NCBI GenBank assembly: GCA_020049615.1
Contig: JAIFKN010000035.1
Coordinates: 1 to 32,203, forward strand
Reading direction: 5' to 3'
Source: a bacterium
GTDB taxonomy: Bacteria; Planctomycetota; UBA11346
DNA: 32,203 nt
Shown: piece by piece, positions 22,792 through 31,159 of the stretch
Layout of the letters: every line of letters begins with the position of its first letter
Position numbering within the stretch: the stretch's first letter is position 1
The notes under the pieces: generated by a model
The model's database searches: none
Told to the model about the DNA's origin: nothing
The model's input: the letters and a program-made list of their open reading frames with translations, nothing else
Program-made: the position numbers and the translations under genes

Positions 22792-25700
22792 TCAGCGCGG
22801 CGGAGGCGCGCACTCCAGCACCAGCCCGCCGTGCTCGCGGTGGAGCAGCAGCAGGGCGAAGCGCTCGACCCGGTCGAGGTCGTCGGTGCTCAGGCTGGCG
22901 TAGTCGAAGCGGCCGCGCAGGTCGCTGTAGCCGTCCTTGGCCGCGCATCCGCGCGAACGCCTTGACGTAGGTCGCCGGCAGCGGCACCGCGGGGTCGCCC
23001 TCGCGCAGGACCTGGAGCTGGCCGTAGGCCTCCTGCACCTGGACGCGCAGGCGGTTGGCGTAGACCGCCAGCCAGGCGCGCAGGCCGCCGGCCACCACCT
23101 CGACCATGACGTTGTCGGCGGCGAAGCGTTCGGGCAGCGCCAGCTCGGCGCCTTCTGCACCGAGCGTCAGACCGCCGCTCCAGGCCGGCGCGATGCAGGC
23201 GAAGCGCTTGGCGTCGCCTTGCATGAACGGCTGGCGGCTGAACAGCAGCTCGAGATCCATCGGGTAGCAGTTCACCTGCGCCTCGGTCAGGTGGCGGCTA
23301 ACCACGCGCAGGCGCCGGCCGCCAGCGTCGGCGCGCAGGGCCAGCGAGGGCTCCTCGGCGGCGAGGCCGGCCTGGCGGCGGGCGGCGGCCTCGTGGCCGT
23401 CACCGGCGCCGGCACCGGCAGTGCCGACGCTGCGCCCCTCCAGCTCGTCGAGCTGGGTGCAGACGTCGGCGAAGCGCTCGCGCCAGCGGCGCAGCGGCAG
23501 CTGGAGATGGCGCTCGGCGATGGCGCGCGCCTCGCCGGGGCGGCCCTGGACGAAGGCGAGGAAGCAGCGCAGATAGTCCATCGGCAGCTGCACCGGCGGC
23601 TGGCTGATCGTCGCCGCCACCGTCACGCCTTCGGCGTGGCGGTCCTGCAGGAGCAGGTAGATGGCCAGCACCAGGCGATCATCGTCGGACAGCGCCGGGC
23701 GCTCGGCCAGGCGCTCGAGGGTCCGCCGCCAGGTCGCGCTGAAGCGGTCGTTGAGGATGCGCGGCTGGTCGCCGAGGCGGTGGGCGCGGGCGTTGATCAG
23801 CGGAGCGTATTCGAGGTGCTGGCCGCCCGCGATGCGCTCGGGCCGGCGGATGGCGGCGCTGGAGGCGTCGCCGAGGGCCGTCACCGCCTCGTCCTGCAGC
23901 TCCAGCCACTCGCCCAGGCTGGCGTCGTCCTTGTGCTTGGCGGCGTAGGTCCAGGTGTCGGGGTGGAGATGGCAGCGGGCTCGCAGGCGCGCCATCAGTT
24001 CGTTCCAGAAGCGCTTGTCGCGGCAGCGCCACAGCGCCAGGTCGAGATCGATGCGGCCGGGGTTGGCCTGCGTCACGAAGGCGAGGACCTGCTCGGGCGT
24101 GCCGTGGCCGGCGACCTGGGCCCAGCTGGTGGCGTCGACGGCGCTGGGACGTTCCACCACCTGGAAGCGCTGCGGCTGGGCGTGGGCCAGCAGCCGTCCG
24201 GCCTGGCTGGCGTGGGCCGGGAACTGGGCGAAGCCGCCGGCGACCGGGAAGTAGAAGGCGACGCTGACGCGTTCGGTCGAGCCGGGCTCGAGCCGCACCG
24301 GCTGGCAGCGGCTGCGCGCCCCGCCCTGGCAGGGCAGGCTGCCGCGCGGGATCTGGCTGAGCAGATCGACGTCGATGCGCGCCAGCCCCGGGTTGGTGAT
24401 GACCACCACGCTGGCGTAGACCACGTTGACGAGGAACTCGCCGGTCACCGGCTTCTCGACCTTGGCGCCGTCGATCCAGGTCTCGCTGTCATCCAGGCGC
24501 AGCACGTACTGGTTGATCAGCAGCGGCGAGGCGCCGGCCTCGACCGCCGGGCAGGGCAGGGTCTGGCGCTGGGCCAGCAGGGCCGCGGAGGCCAGGCGGT
24601 AGCGCTGACCGATGTCGGCGTCCTCCGCCTGCGGCGGCGCGGCGCTGGCTGGCAGGTCGAGGAAGGCGAGGGCGCCGAGGATGGCGCTGTGCCCCCCGGC
24701 CGCGATCTCGTCGAGATGCGGTGAGAGGAACGGACCCTGGCGGCCGTCGGCGATCCAGCGCGCAGCGTCGGCCCAGAAGGCGCACACCGGCACCACATCC
24801 TCGGGATCGAGATCGGCGAGCGGGCGTTTCCACCAGTGGCTCTCGCCCCACTCCATCGTCGTGTCGACCTGGCGGAACATCGGGCGTACCCCGCCGCGGC
24901 GTTCGAGGTCGGCGGAACGCGAACGCTTGGCCTTCGATGCCATCGGGCCGCCAGGGGCCGGCGGCGGCGGTGGCATGCTCGCCATGTCCTCCTTCTTGTC
25001 GTACGAGGACTCGCTCTCCTCGCAGAGCATGTCGGCCGAGGCGCGGAGCGCGCCGAGGGCCATCTCGGGCGCAGGGGCGCCGCCCATGCCGCCGCCACCG
25101 TCATCGTCGCCGCCACCGAGGTCGCCGCCCTCGCCACCGAGCATGGTGAGGAAGCGGCGGTGGCGCTCCTCGGGATTCTGTTCGATCAGTTCGCCGCGGT
25201 CGGCCAGGCTGCGGGCGATGGCCTGCGCGGCGTCGCCGCCGAGGGCCTCGGCCAGCAGCACCTGCTCCAGGGCGTTCAGGGTGGCGAAGGTCGCCGGGCG
25301 CAGCCATTCGCGCAGGTCCTCGCCGAGCAGCCAGCGGTCGACGAAGGTGCGTTCGCGCTTCTGCCGCAGGCACGGCAGCACCGTGGCGGTGAACCACGCC
25401 GGGTCGCGGCGGGCCAGGAACACGTGCAGTTCGTGGCTGGCGTACTCGCTCAGCTTCTCGCGGCGCTCGACTTCGCCGAGCGATTCCCAGGCGCCGAGGA
25501 ACGCCCACGGATCGAGCGCATCGGCGTCATCGGCCAACTCGCGCAGCAGGCTGATGACGCGCTGGCGGTCGGGGATCCAGCCGAGCCGGGCGGTCGCCGG
25601 ATCCTGCACCTCCAGCACGCTGCCGGGCGGCAGCGGGGTGACCTCCTGGCGCTGCGCGACATGCACTGCCGGATCGAGGCCGCGCAGCAGGCGCAGGTCG

Positions 25701-27535
25701 CGGCGTGCCAGGGTGGCGGCGGTGCGCGGCAGCAGCAGGCGGCGGGCGGCCAGCGCGCTGTCGTCGAGCACCAGCACCTCGATCGCGGTGCAGCCGGCGA
25801 ACGGCGCGGCGTCGACCTCCAGCGTCCCGTCAACCGTGGTGGCGGACAGCACGACCGCGCCGCGGGCGAGGAAGTCCCAGCTCGGCTCGACGCTGCCGCC
25901 AGCGGAGCCTTCGTCCCGCTCGGCGCATTTCATCGCCCGCTCGCGCGGTGCGGAGCAGGCCGGGGCCGGCGCGCCGGCGAAGGCGCCGCCAGCGACGGCG
26001 TCCTGGCGGCTGGTGCTGGTGCTGCGCATGGCCCACGGATTCAGCAGCAGGCCCGGCCGGGCCAGCATGATGCCGGGCAGGGCCGGGGTGCGGGCCCGCT
26101 CGACGATGTAGCGGTACTCGTCACCCAGGTCGCGACCGTTCTGGTAGGTGGCGACGGCCTCGTACCAGGCCTGCGCCGGCCCGGCCGGCTCGCAGCCGTC
26201 GCCGGCCAAGGCCAGCGCCGCGTCGGCGCCCTCGACCAGGCGCGTGCCGACCACCAGCACGCGGCAGTCGCCCTCCTGCCCGACGATGCGCAGGCCCAGG
26301 CGCTTCGCCGTCAGGGTCAGCGCGTCGAGGCGCAGCGGCGTGCGGCTGACGCGCAGCAGCGCCTCGCCATGCCGCAGCCAGGCCGGGGTGAAGACCGGGG
26401 CGACGAGGATGTCGCAGTCGGCGTCGTGGCTGCGGGCGCGCAGGCGGTAGCGGCCGGGGGGCAGCGCCGGCACGGTCAGCAGGCCGTCGCGTAGGCCCAG
26501 CTTGCCGCTGAGCAGTTCGAGCGGCAGTCCGTTCCAGCCCAGGCGGAGCAGCTCGGCCGGGCGGCCGTCGAGCGGTCCGGACCAGGGCAGCGCGCAGCCC
26601 TGGCCAGGCGGCAGGCACAGGCGCTCCGGCCAGCCGTCGCCGGGCTCGGCCAGCGACCAGCTGCGCTGGAAGCCGTTGGGCAGGCTGGCCCGCACGCTGA
26701 GCACCCGGGTCAGGCTGCCGAGCTGGATCTCGCCCGCGGCGTCGCTCTGGCAAGTGTGGTGGATAGTGTCGCCATACCAGCGGTGGGTGAATTGCAGGGT
26801 GACGACGCGACCGGGGCGCGGCTCGCCGTTCTTGCCGGTGACCAGCAGGGTGCCGCCGTCGGCGTGGCGCAGCAGCAGCACCTGCTCGGTGAGGACGCCG
26901 GCGTCGATGGTCGCCACGGCGCGTTCGAGCTCGGGTCCGTCGAGCTCGAGCAGCGTGCCGTCGATCCGCTTCAGCCGGGCGCCGAGGCTGATGGCGACGC
27001 GCTGCGTCCCGAGCGGCAGGCTGAAGCGGTGCAGCAGCAGGCCGTCGTCGGTCAGCGTCACGGCGGTGCGGTTGGCGATCTCGACGCCCTGGAGGTCGGT
27101 GGTCACCACGTTGAGGTGCGCGTCCTCCAGTAATTCGAGGCTGGCCGCATGGCCGTGCAGGTGCAGGCGGGCGCGCACCGCGACCTGGGCCTGGCCACCC
27201 CCGCGCAGATCCTCGGCCGAGAGGTGCAGGCTGGCGTCGAGGGTGTAGCTCTCGTCGAGCTGTGCAAAGGCCCACGGCGTGGCGACCTCGCCGTGCACCA
27301 GCAGGGCGATGGCCTGGCCGGGCTGGGCGGTGAACGGCAGGATGACGCCGTCGTCGCCGGCGGCGCGGCGGAATTCACGGCCGCCGAGCAGCAGCACGGC
27401 GTCGGGCAGCTCGCGTCCGGCGGCGTCGAGGATGGTGACGACCTGTCCGGCGGCACCGATCCGCCACACCGCCTGCAGCGCGCCCTTGCGGATGATGGCG
27501 CGGCTGCTGACGCCGCGGCCGATCAGCTCGACCAC
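22792..27535 (-). CDS. Giant unknown protein, central and C-terminal part (frameshifted)
   Basis: This is the continuation of the gene starting at 29007. The main frame runs from 27535 to about 22950 and then goes out of frame. The natural C-terminus (KDGYSDLRGRFDYASLST, then ERFALLLL and the stop at 22792-22794) lies in the neighbouring frame, joined within CGCGGCC near 22950 by removing one base. The protein has beta-rich domains in the first half (GKNGEPRPGRVVTLQFTHRW), an unusual acidic/Gly-rich and Pro-rich linker (positions about 24950-25140), and helical repeats in the second half. It has no signal peptide. The alternation is reminiscent of macroglobulin-type (MG) domains, but I cannot name the family. 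If the frame were kept unrepaired, the ORF would end at 22733 with a nonsense Arg-rich tail overlapping the zinc-ribbon gene. Confidence 0.78.
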
Positions 27536-29007
27536 CCAGGTGCCGGTTCGTCATGCCGCACCTGCGGCGGCTGGGCGTAGTCGAGCTCGAACTGCCGGTT
27601 GGGCACCAGGCCGTCGAGGTCGAGGCTGCCGTCGATGTCGCGGCCGTAGGCGAGGACATGGTTGACGGTGTTGATGCGGAAGACCTTGACCAGCAGGCGC
27701 GGCACATTCTTCACCACCACGCGCAGCTCGACCGCTTCAGTGCCCATGCACAGACGCAGACGATTGCGTTCCGACAGCTCGAGCTCGATGCGGTCGACCA
27801 GGGCCTGGTACTCGGCGGCGCCGCCCAGGCGCGAGGCCAGGGCCGCGAGTTCGCTGGCCGGGGTTCCGGCGTGCAGGATGCGCAGGGCGGCCCAGGTGCG
27901 GCGCAGCCAATGCTCGTCGAGCCAGGTGGCGAAGTTCTCGGGCTTGCCGCCGGCGGCGAGCGCGGCGGCGAGGTGCTCGCGCACCAGGGCGGTATCGTCG
28001 CCGATCGCCGGCAGGCCGGTGCAGTTGCGGAAGTCGGCATCGAGGCGGGCGGGCTCGTACTGCTGCTCCAGCCAGGCCCCGTTCATGTAGCTGGTGCGGC
28101 GCGGCAGCCGCAGATAGCGCAGGAACAGCGCTGAGTCGGTGCGGTCGCAGCGCCACAGGGTGTGCAGCAGGTGGTACAGGACGTGCGCCTGCAGGCTGGA
28201 GAAGGCCGGCGGCAGCTCTCCGAGGCTCTCGACGAAGGCCCAGGCGGCCTGCAGCCAGGCGAGCACGGCGGGGTCGTGCGGATCGGCGGACAGCGGCTCG
28301 GGGCGCATGCGCGCCAGCACCGCTCCGACCCAGCGGGAGTCGTGGCGCAGGCGCAGCTTGCCGTCCCGGGCGTCCAGCCTGGCGTCCAGGTCGGCCAGCT
28401 CATGCAGCTGGTCGAGGGTCAGGCGGAGGTGGATCGGCAGTGAACCGAAGCCCCCCGAGTCCTCATGCTGCAGGTCGCGCAGGACCAGGCGCACCAGGGC
28501 GGGATGGTCGGGGCTCTCGACCCGCTTGAGCAGATCGCGCAGGGTGTCGTCGCCGAGCTTCTCGCGGTCGGCCTGGTCGAGGGCCCAGTCGAGGGCGGCG
28601 GCGGTAATGTGCAGCCAGCGGTCGCCGACCGACTGCAGGCGCTGGCCCGGTTCGAACAGGTCGGCCGGCACGGCGCTGGCGTGGCTGGGCGGGGCGTCCT
28701 CGTCCTGCGGCGCCTGGTGGGTGAAGTCGAGGCTGAATTCGCGCACCGCCCAACTGCGCACCGCCGCAGGATCCACATCGGCTCGGAGCAGCAGCAGCCG
28801 GTTGAGCAGCGTGTCGGCCCAGGCCGGCAGGCTGCCGCTGTGCTGCCGCGCCTCGGCGATCAGCTCCTTGAGCCGCTTGCCGTCGCGCGCATGCACCGCC
28901 TCGAGGGCGTGGAAGCGGTACCAGTCATCGCTGCCGGCGACCAGCCCGGCGAGGGCGGCTGCGCGATCGGTGGCGAGGACGAAGCGTTCGAGGGCGGGGG
29001 TATCCAT
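27523..29007 (-). CDS. Giant unknown protein, N-terminal part (split by frameshift)
   Basis: A 494-codon piece starting at ATG 29007 with no signal peptide. Residues 1-380 are mainly helical (LERFVLATDRAAALAGL; QAHVLYHLLHTLWRCDR), and about 400-490 are beta-rich (ELRVVVKNVPRLLVKVF; GSLDLDGLVPNRQFELDY). The frame ends in a short out-of-place tail (APGWSS). Adding one base in the CCGG-C run near 27545 joins it smoothly to GTWVVELIGRGVSSRA of the downstream frame. From 29007 to 22792 is 6,216 nt, exactly 2,072 codons, so the two single-base shifts in this gene cancel, and the intact protein would be 2,071 residues. Divergent from the unknown gene at 29125. Confidence 0.78.
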   Translation of the reverse strand: MDTPALERFVLATDRAAALAGLVAGSDDWYRFHALEAVHARDGKRLKELIAEARQHSGSLPAWADTLLNRLLLLRADVDPAAVRSWAVREFSLDFTHQAPQDEDAPPSHASAVPADLFEPGQRLQSVGDRWLHITAAALDWALDQADREKLGDDTLRDLLKRVESPDHPALVRLVLRDLQHEDSGGFGSLPIHLRLTLDQLHELADLDARLDARDGKLRLRHDSRWVGAVLARMRPEPLSADPHDPAVLAWLQAAWAFVESLGELPPAFSSLQAHVLYHLLHTLWRCDRTDSALFLRYLRLPRRTSYMNGAWLEQQYEPARLDADFRNCTGLPAIGDDTALVREHLAAALAAGGKPENFATWLDEHWLRRTWAALRILHAGTPASELAALASRLGGAAEYQALVDRIELELSERNRLRLCMGTEAVELRVVVKNVPRLLVKVFRINTVNHVLAYGRDIDGSLDLDGLVPNRQFELDYAQPPQVRHDEPAPGWSS

Positions 29008-29087
29008 GCCGCCACGCTGCCCGATCCGGGCTGGCGGACAAGGACGGGCTGACCGCCCTTGCGCCGGGACTTCCGCCCGTACCAAGT

Positions 29088-29118
29088 CCGTGGCGCACCT
29101 GCCGCGCCAGCCACGGAG
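29088..29118 (+). promoter_or_regulatory. Imperfect hairpin overlapping a ribosome binding site
   Basis: CCGTGGCGC (29088-29096) can pair with GCGCC-AG-CCACGG (29104-29116) with a small bulge. The right arm runs into GGAG (29115-29118), the likely ribosome site 6 nt before ATG 29125, so folding could limit translation. Only a sequence-based suggestion. Confidence 0.25.
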
Positions 29119-29124
29119 CTTGCC

Positions 29125-30333
29125 ATGAGCCTGACCATCAGCGGAGCCGACAGCAGCGACCAGGGCCCCAGCGGCTGCGTGGTGCGCTTCATGGTGGCGA
29201 GCGCCGCCGGCGACTCCGACGCCGCGCTGGTCGAGATCCATCCCTCGTGCCGCGAAGGCCTGTCGGGCGGCGCGCACGCCCCGCCGGGCGTGGTCGCGGT
29301 TGAGGTGCAGCCGGCCGAGCCGGGCGAGGCCGGCACGCGGGTGCCGACCCGGCTGATCGGCGCCGACGGCACCGAGCAGCGCTTCGTCTTCGTCGTCCGG
29401 CCGCATGAGGATGGCTGCGGCATCGACCTGCCCGCCTCGATGGAGGCGACCTTCGGCGGCGATCCGGCCCAAATGGTCGAGCAGGCCCTGCGCGCCGCGG
29501 TCGAACCGCTGGCCGAGGGCTTCGCCCAGATGGGCGAGGCCCTCGGCCAGGCGATGGGTGGCGGCGAGGACGCCCCCGTGGCGCGCCGCATCGCCGCCGA
29601 CGCGACCCTGCCGGAGAGCGCCGCCAGCCTGCCGGAGAGCCTGACGGCGCAGGTTCTGGAGCTGGATCTCCACCACCGCCGCCGCCGGGACGACCTGCAG
29701 TCCGAGTGGCAGGGAGCGGTCGAACTGAATCTCCGTTTCGCCTTCGAACTCGACCCGTCGTGGACCGCCCTCGCCACCCTGGGCGTGGCTCTGTCGGCAG
29801 CGACCTCCTGCGAGGGGGCCGATCTGCGGCCCGCCGATGCCGGCGAGGATCTCGGCGCCGAGAGCTACAGCTCGTGGGAGCGCGAACGGCGCGACACCTA
29901 CGTCAAGCTGTCCCTGCCGGTGCCAGGCGGCCCCTGCTCCGGCCTGCGCGAGCTCGCCGGGACCGCGCGCCTGTCCCTGGTCGGCGGCGAGCTCCTGGAG
30001 CTCGCGCTCGGCCCGGTCGGCAGCCTGGTCGGGAGCCGGGTCGAGCTGCCCGTCCTCGGCACGGCCATGGAGGTGGCGCGCGAGGCCGACGGCCAGCTGA
30101 CCCTGCGCGTCCCCGCGGGCGCCTTCGACCGCTTCGAGGACATCGTGCCGGTGGATGCCGCCGGCGAGACGATCAACCAGAGCTGGAGCGGCGGCGGCGA
30201 TGGCGAGACCGACTACCGCACCTACAGCAGCGAGATCCCCGACGACGCCGGCCTGCTGCTGCGCTTCTGGAGCCGGCGCGAACAGGTGACGGTGCCGTTC
30301 AGTGTCGCCGGGCTTCCGATCTCGCTGAGCTGA
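29125..30333 (+). CDS. Unknown cytoplasmic protein divergent from the giant gene
   Basis: A 402-residue protein with ATG 29125 and a GGAG ribosome site. No signal peptide, no membrane helix. Residues 1-100 are beta-rich (CVVRFMVASAAGDSDAALVEI), 112-145 a helix with Gly/Ala/Met pattern (QALRAAVEPLAEGFAQMGEA), and the second half is again beta-rich and acidic (LSLVGGELLELALGPVGSLV; TDYRTYSSEIPDD). The composition and alternation resemble a structural or adaptor protein. I recognise no family. It is transcribed divergently from the giant gene with 117 nt between the starts, which hints at a shared role, and it converges on the small exported gene with a 6-nt gap. Confidence 0.75.
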   Translation: MSLTISGADSSDQGPSGCVVRFMVASAAGDSDAALVEIHPSCREGLSGGAHAPPGVVAVEVQPAEPGEAGTRVPTRLIGADGTEQRFVFVVRPHEDGCGIDLPASMEATFGGDPAQMVEQALRAAVEPLAEGFAQMGEALGQAMGGGEDAPVARRIAADATLPESAASLPESLTAQVLELDLHHRRRRDDLQSEWQGAVELNLRFAFELDPSWTALATLGVALSAATSCEGADLRPADAGEDLGAESYSSWERERRDTYVKLSLPVPGGPCSGLRELAGTARLSLVGGELLELALGPVGSLVGSRVELPVLGTAMEVAREADGQLTLRVPAGAFDRFEDIVPVDAAGETINQSWSGGGDGETDYRTYSSEIPDDAGLLLRFWSRREQVTVPFSVAGLPISLS

Positions 30334-30339
30334 GTCGGC

Positions 30340-30758
30340 TCAAGCCGTCGGCAGGCCGATCGAGCCCGTGCCGCGACCGGTACCGATCCACAGCCGGGAC
30401 TGGGCTGGCAGGGTCGCGGGAATGGCGACGCTGGCGACCAGCAGGCCGCTGGCGCCGGGCACCGGCTCGGCGCCGCTGGCTGCTTGAGCCCGGCCCACAG
30501 GCTGAGGTCCCCGGGGTCGAGTCCGGCCTCGATGAACAGTGCGACGCCGAGCGTATCCCCGGATGCGGCGCTGCCGGCGGTGTACACCGCCAGGAGGTCG
30601 TCGCCGATGGCGAGCAGCGGAGGCAGGTCGGGCAGCGTGCGCTCGCGTGCCGCCACGCGCTCGCTGCGGCGTTCGGGGGAGGGGGCAGCAGCCAGCGGCG
30701 TGCCGGCAGCGAGGAACGCCGCCAGGGTGGCGGTGGTGAGGATGAAACGACGGGTCAT
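30340..30758 (-). pseudogene. Small exported protein, broken by a single-base frameshift
   Basis: ATG 30758 is preceded by an AGGAG ribosome site. The start MTRRFILTTATLAAFLAAG...AAA is a good signal peptide. The frame then reads sensibly to LWAGLKQP near 30485 and jumps to the next frame, which continues as SGAEPVPGASGLLVASVAIP and RLWIGTGRGTGSIG to the stop at 30340. The repaired gene would be 139 codons plus a stop. Unrepaired, the frame runs on as Arg/Ser/Pro-rich nonsense to 30222, antisense to the end of the neighbouring gene. Function unknown; the repaired protein looks like a small exported beta-rich domain. The shift may be a sequencing error, as two others occur in the giant gene. 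Confidence 0.65.
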
Positions 30759-30844
30759 GGCGGCTCCTGCGTTGCCCGCCTGCTTGCACCCGCCATGCCA
30801 ATGCCGACCGGGTCATTGCGACGCAGTGATCCAAAAACCGGCGA

Positions 30845-30987
30845 TTCGATTCACAGGAGGCACAGAGACACAGAGGCTCGAAGGAGAGGGAGAGATTCCG
30901 CACCTTCCGCACCTTTCACTTGTGGTGAATGGTGGCATTGCCAACCTCATCGAGGCTCTGTGTCTCTGTGTCTCCTGTGAATTCGAA
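30845..30987. repeat. Long inverted repeat, CACAGAGACACAGAG family
   Basis: The left arm (30845-30879) and right arm (30952-30987) are complementary over about 35 nt with two mismatches and one indel. Both contain CACAGAGACACAGAG, related to the repeat at 12140-12265. The loop is 72 nt (30880-30951). No coding sequence is apparent inside. It lies between the small exported gene and the dehydrogenase gene in a 392-nt gene-free stretch together with the next repeat. Confidence 0.88.
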
Positions 30988-31006
30988 CGCGATTTTTCGG
31001 GTGATT

Positions 31007-31102
31007 CCCGGGAGCGCCGCACTCCCGTGCGGCTGTCTTGGGGCTGACATCTCCATCCGAGCCGCACAGGAGTGCGGCGCTCCCGGGCCTTAGCCCCCAA
31101 GG
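31007..31102. repeat. GC-rich inverted repeat with interleaved second complementarity
   Basis: Arms 31007-31034 and 31060-31087 are 28 nt each and match at 27 positions (CCCGGGAGCGCCGCACTCC core). Between them, CTTGGGGCT (about 31037-31045) is complementary, allowing one extra C, to AGCCCCCAAG (about 31092-31101) just beyond the right arm. The two pairings interleave, as in an H-type pseudoknot. It lies 19 nt after the previous repeat and about 60 nt before the dehydrogenase start. Confidence 0.82.
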
Positions 31103-31146
31103 CATGGGCGCCGTTGCGGCAGATATGGCGCATGGAACCGTTTCGG

Positions 31147-31159
31147 CACGATGCCGGCC
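31147..31159 (+). promoter_or_regulatory. Putative -10 element abutting a start codon
   Basis: CACGAT (31147-31152) then GCCGGCC and the ATG at 31160. An ATG at 31151, in frame, overlaps this hexamer; it would add three residues (MPA) and is less likely if the element is real. Confidence 0.3.

Noticed and set aside
29706..30980. 424-codon plus-strand open frame extending into the 30845 repeat
   Set aside because: It is out of frame with the convincing gene at 29125-30333 and has Arg-rich composition.
30845..31102. Insertion sequence remnant
   Set aside because: There is no transposase fragment or visible target-site duplication; the structures are compact inverted repeats.
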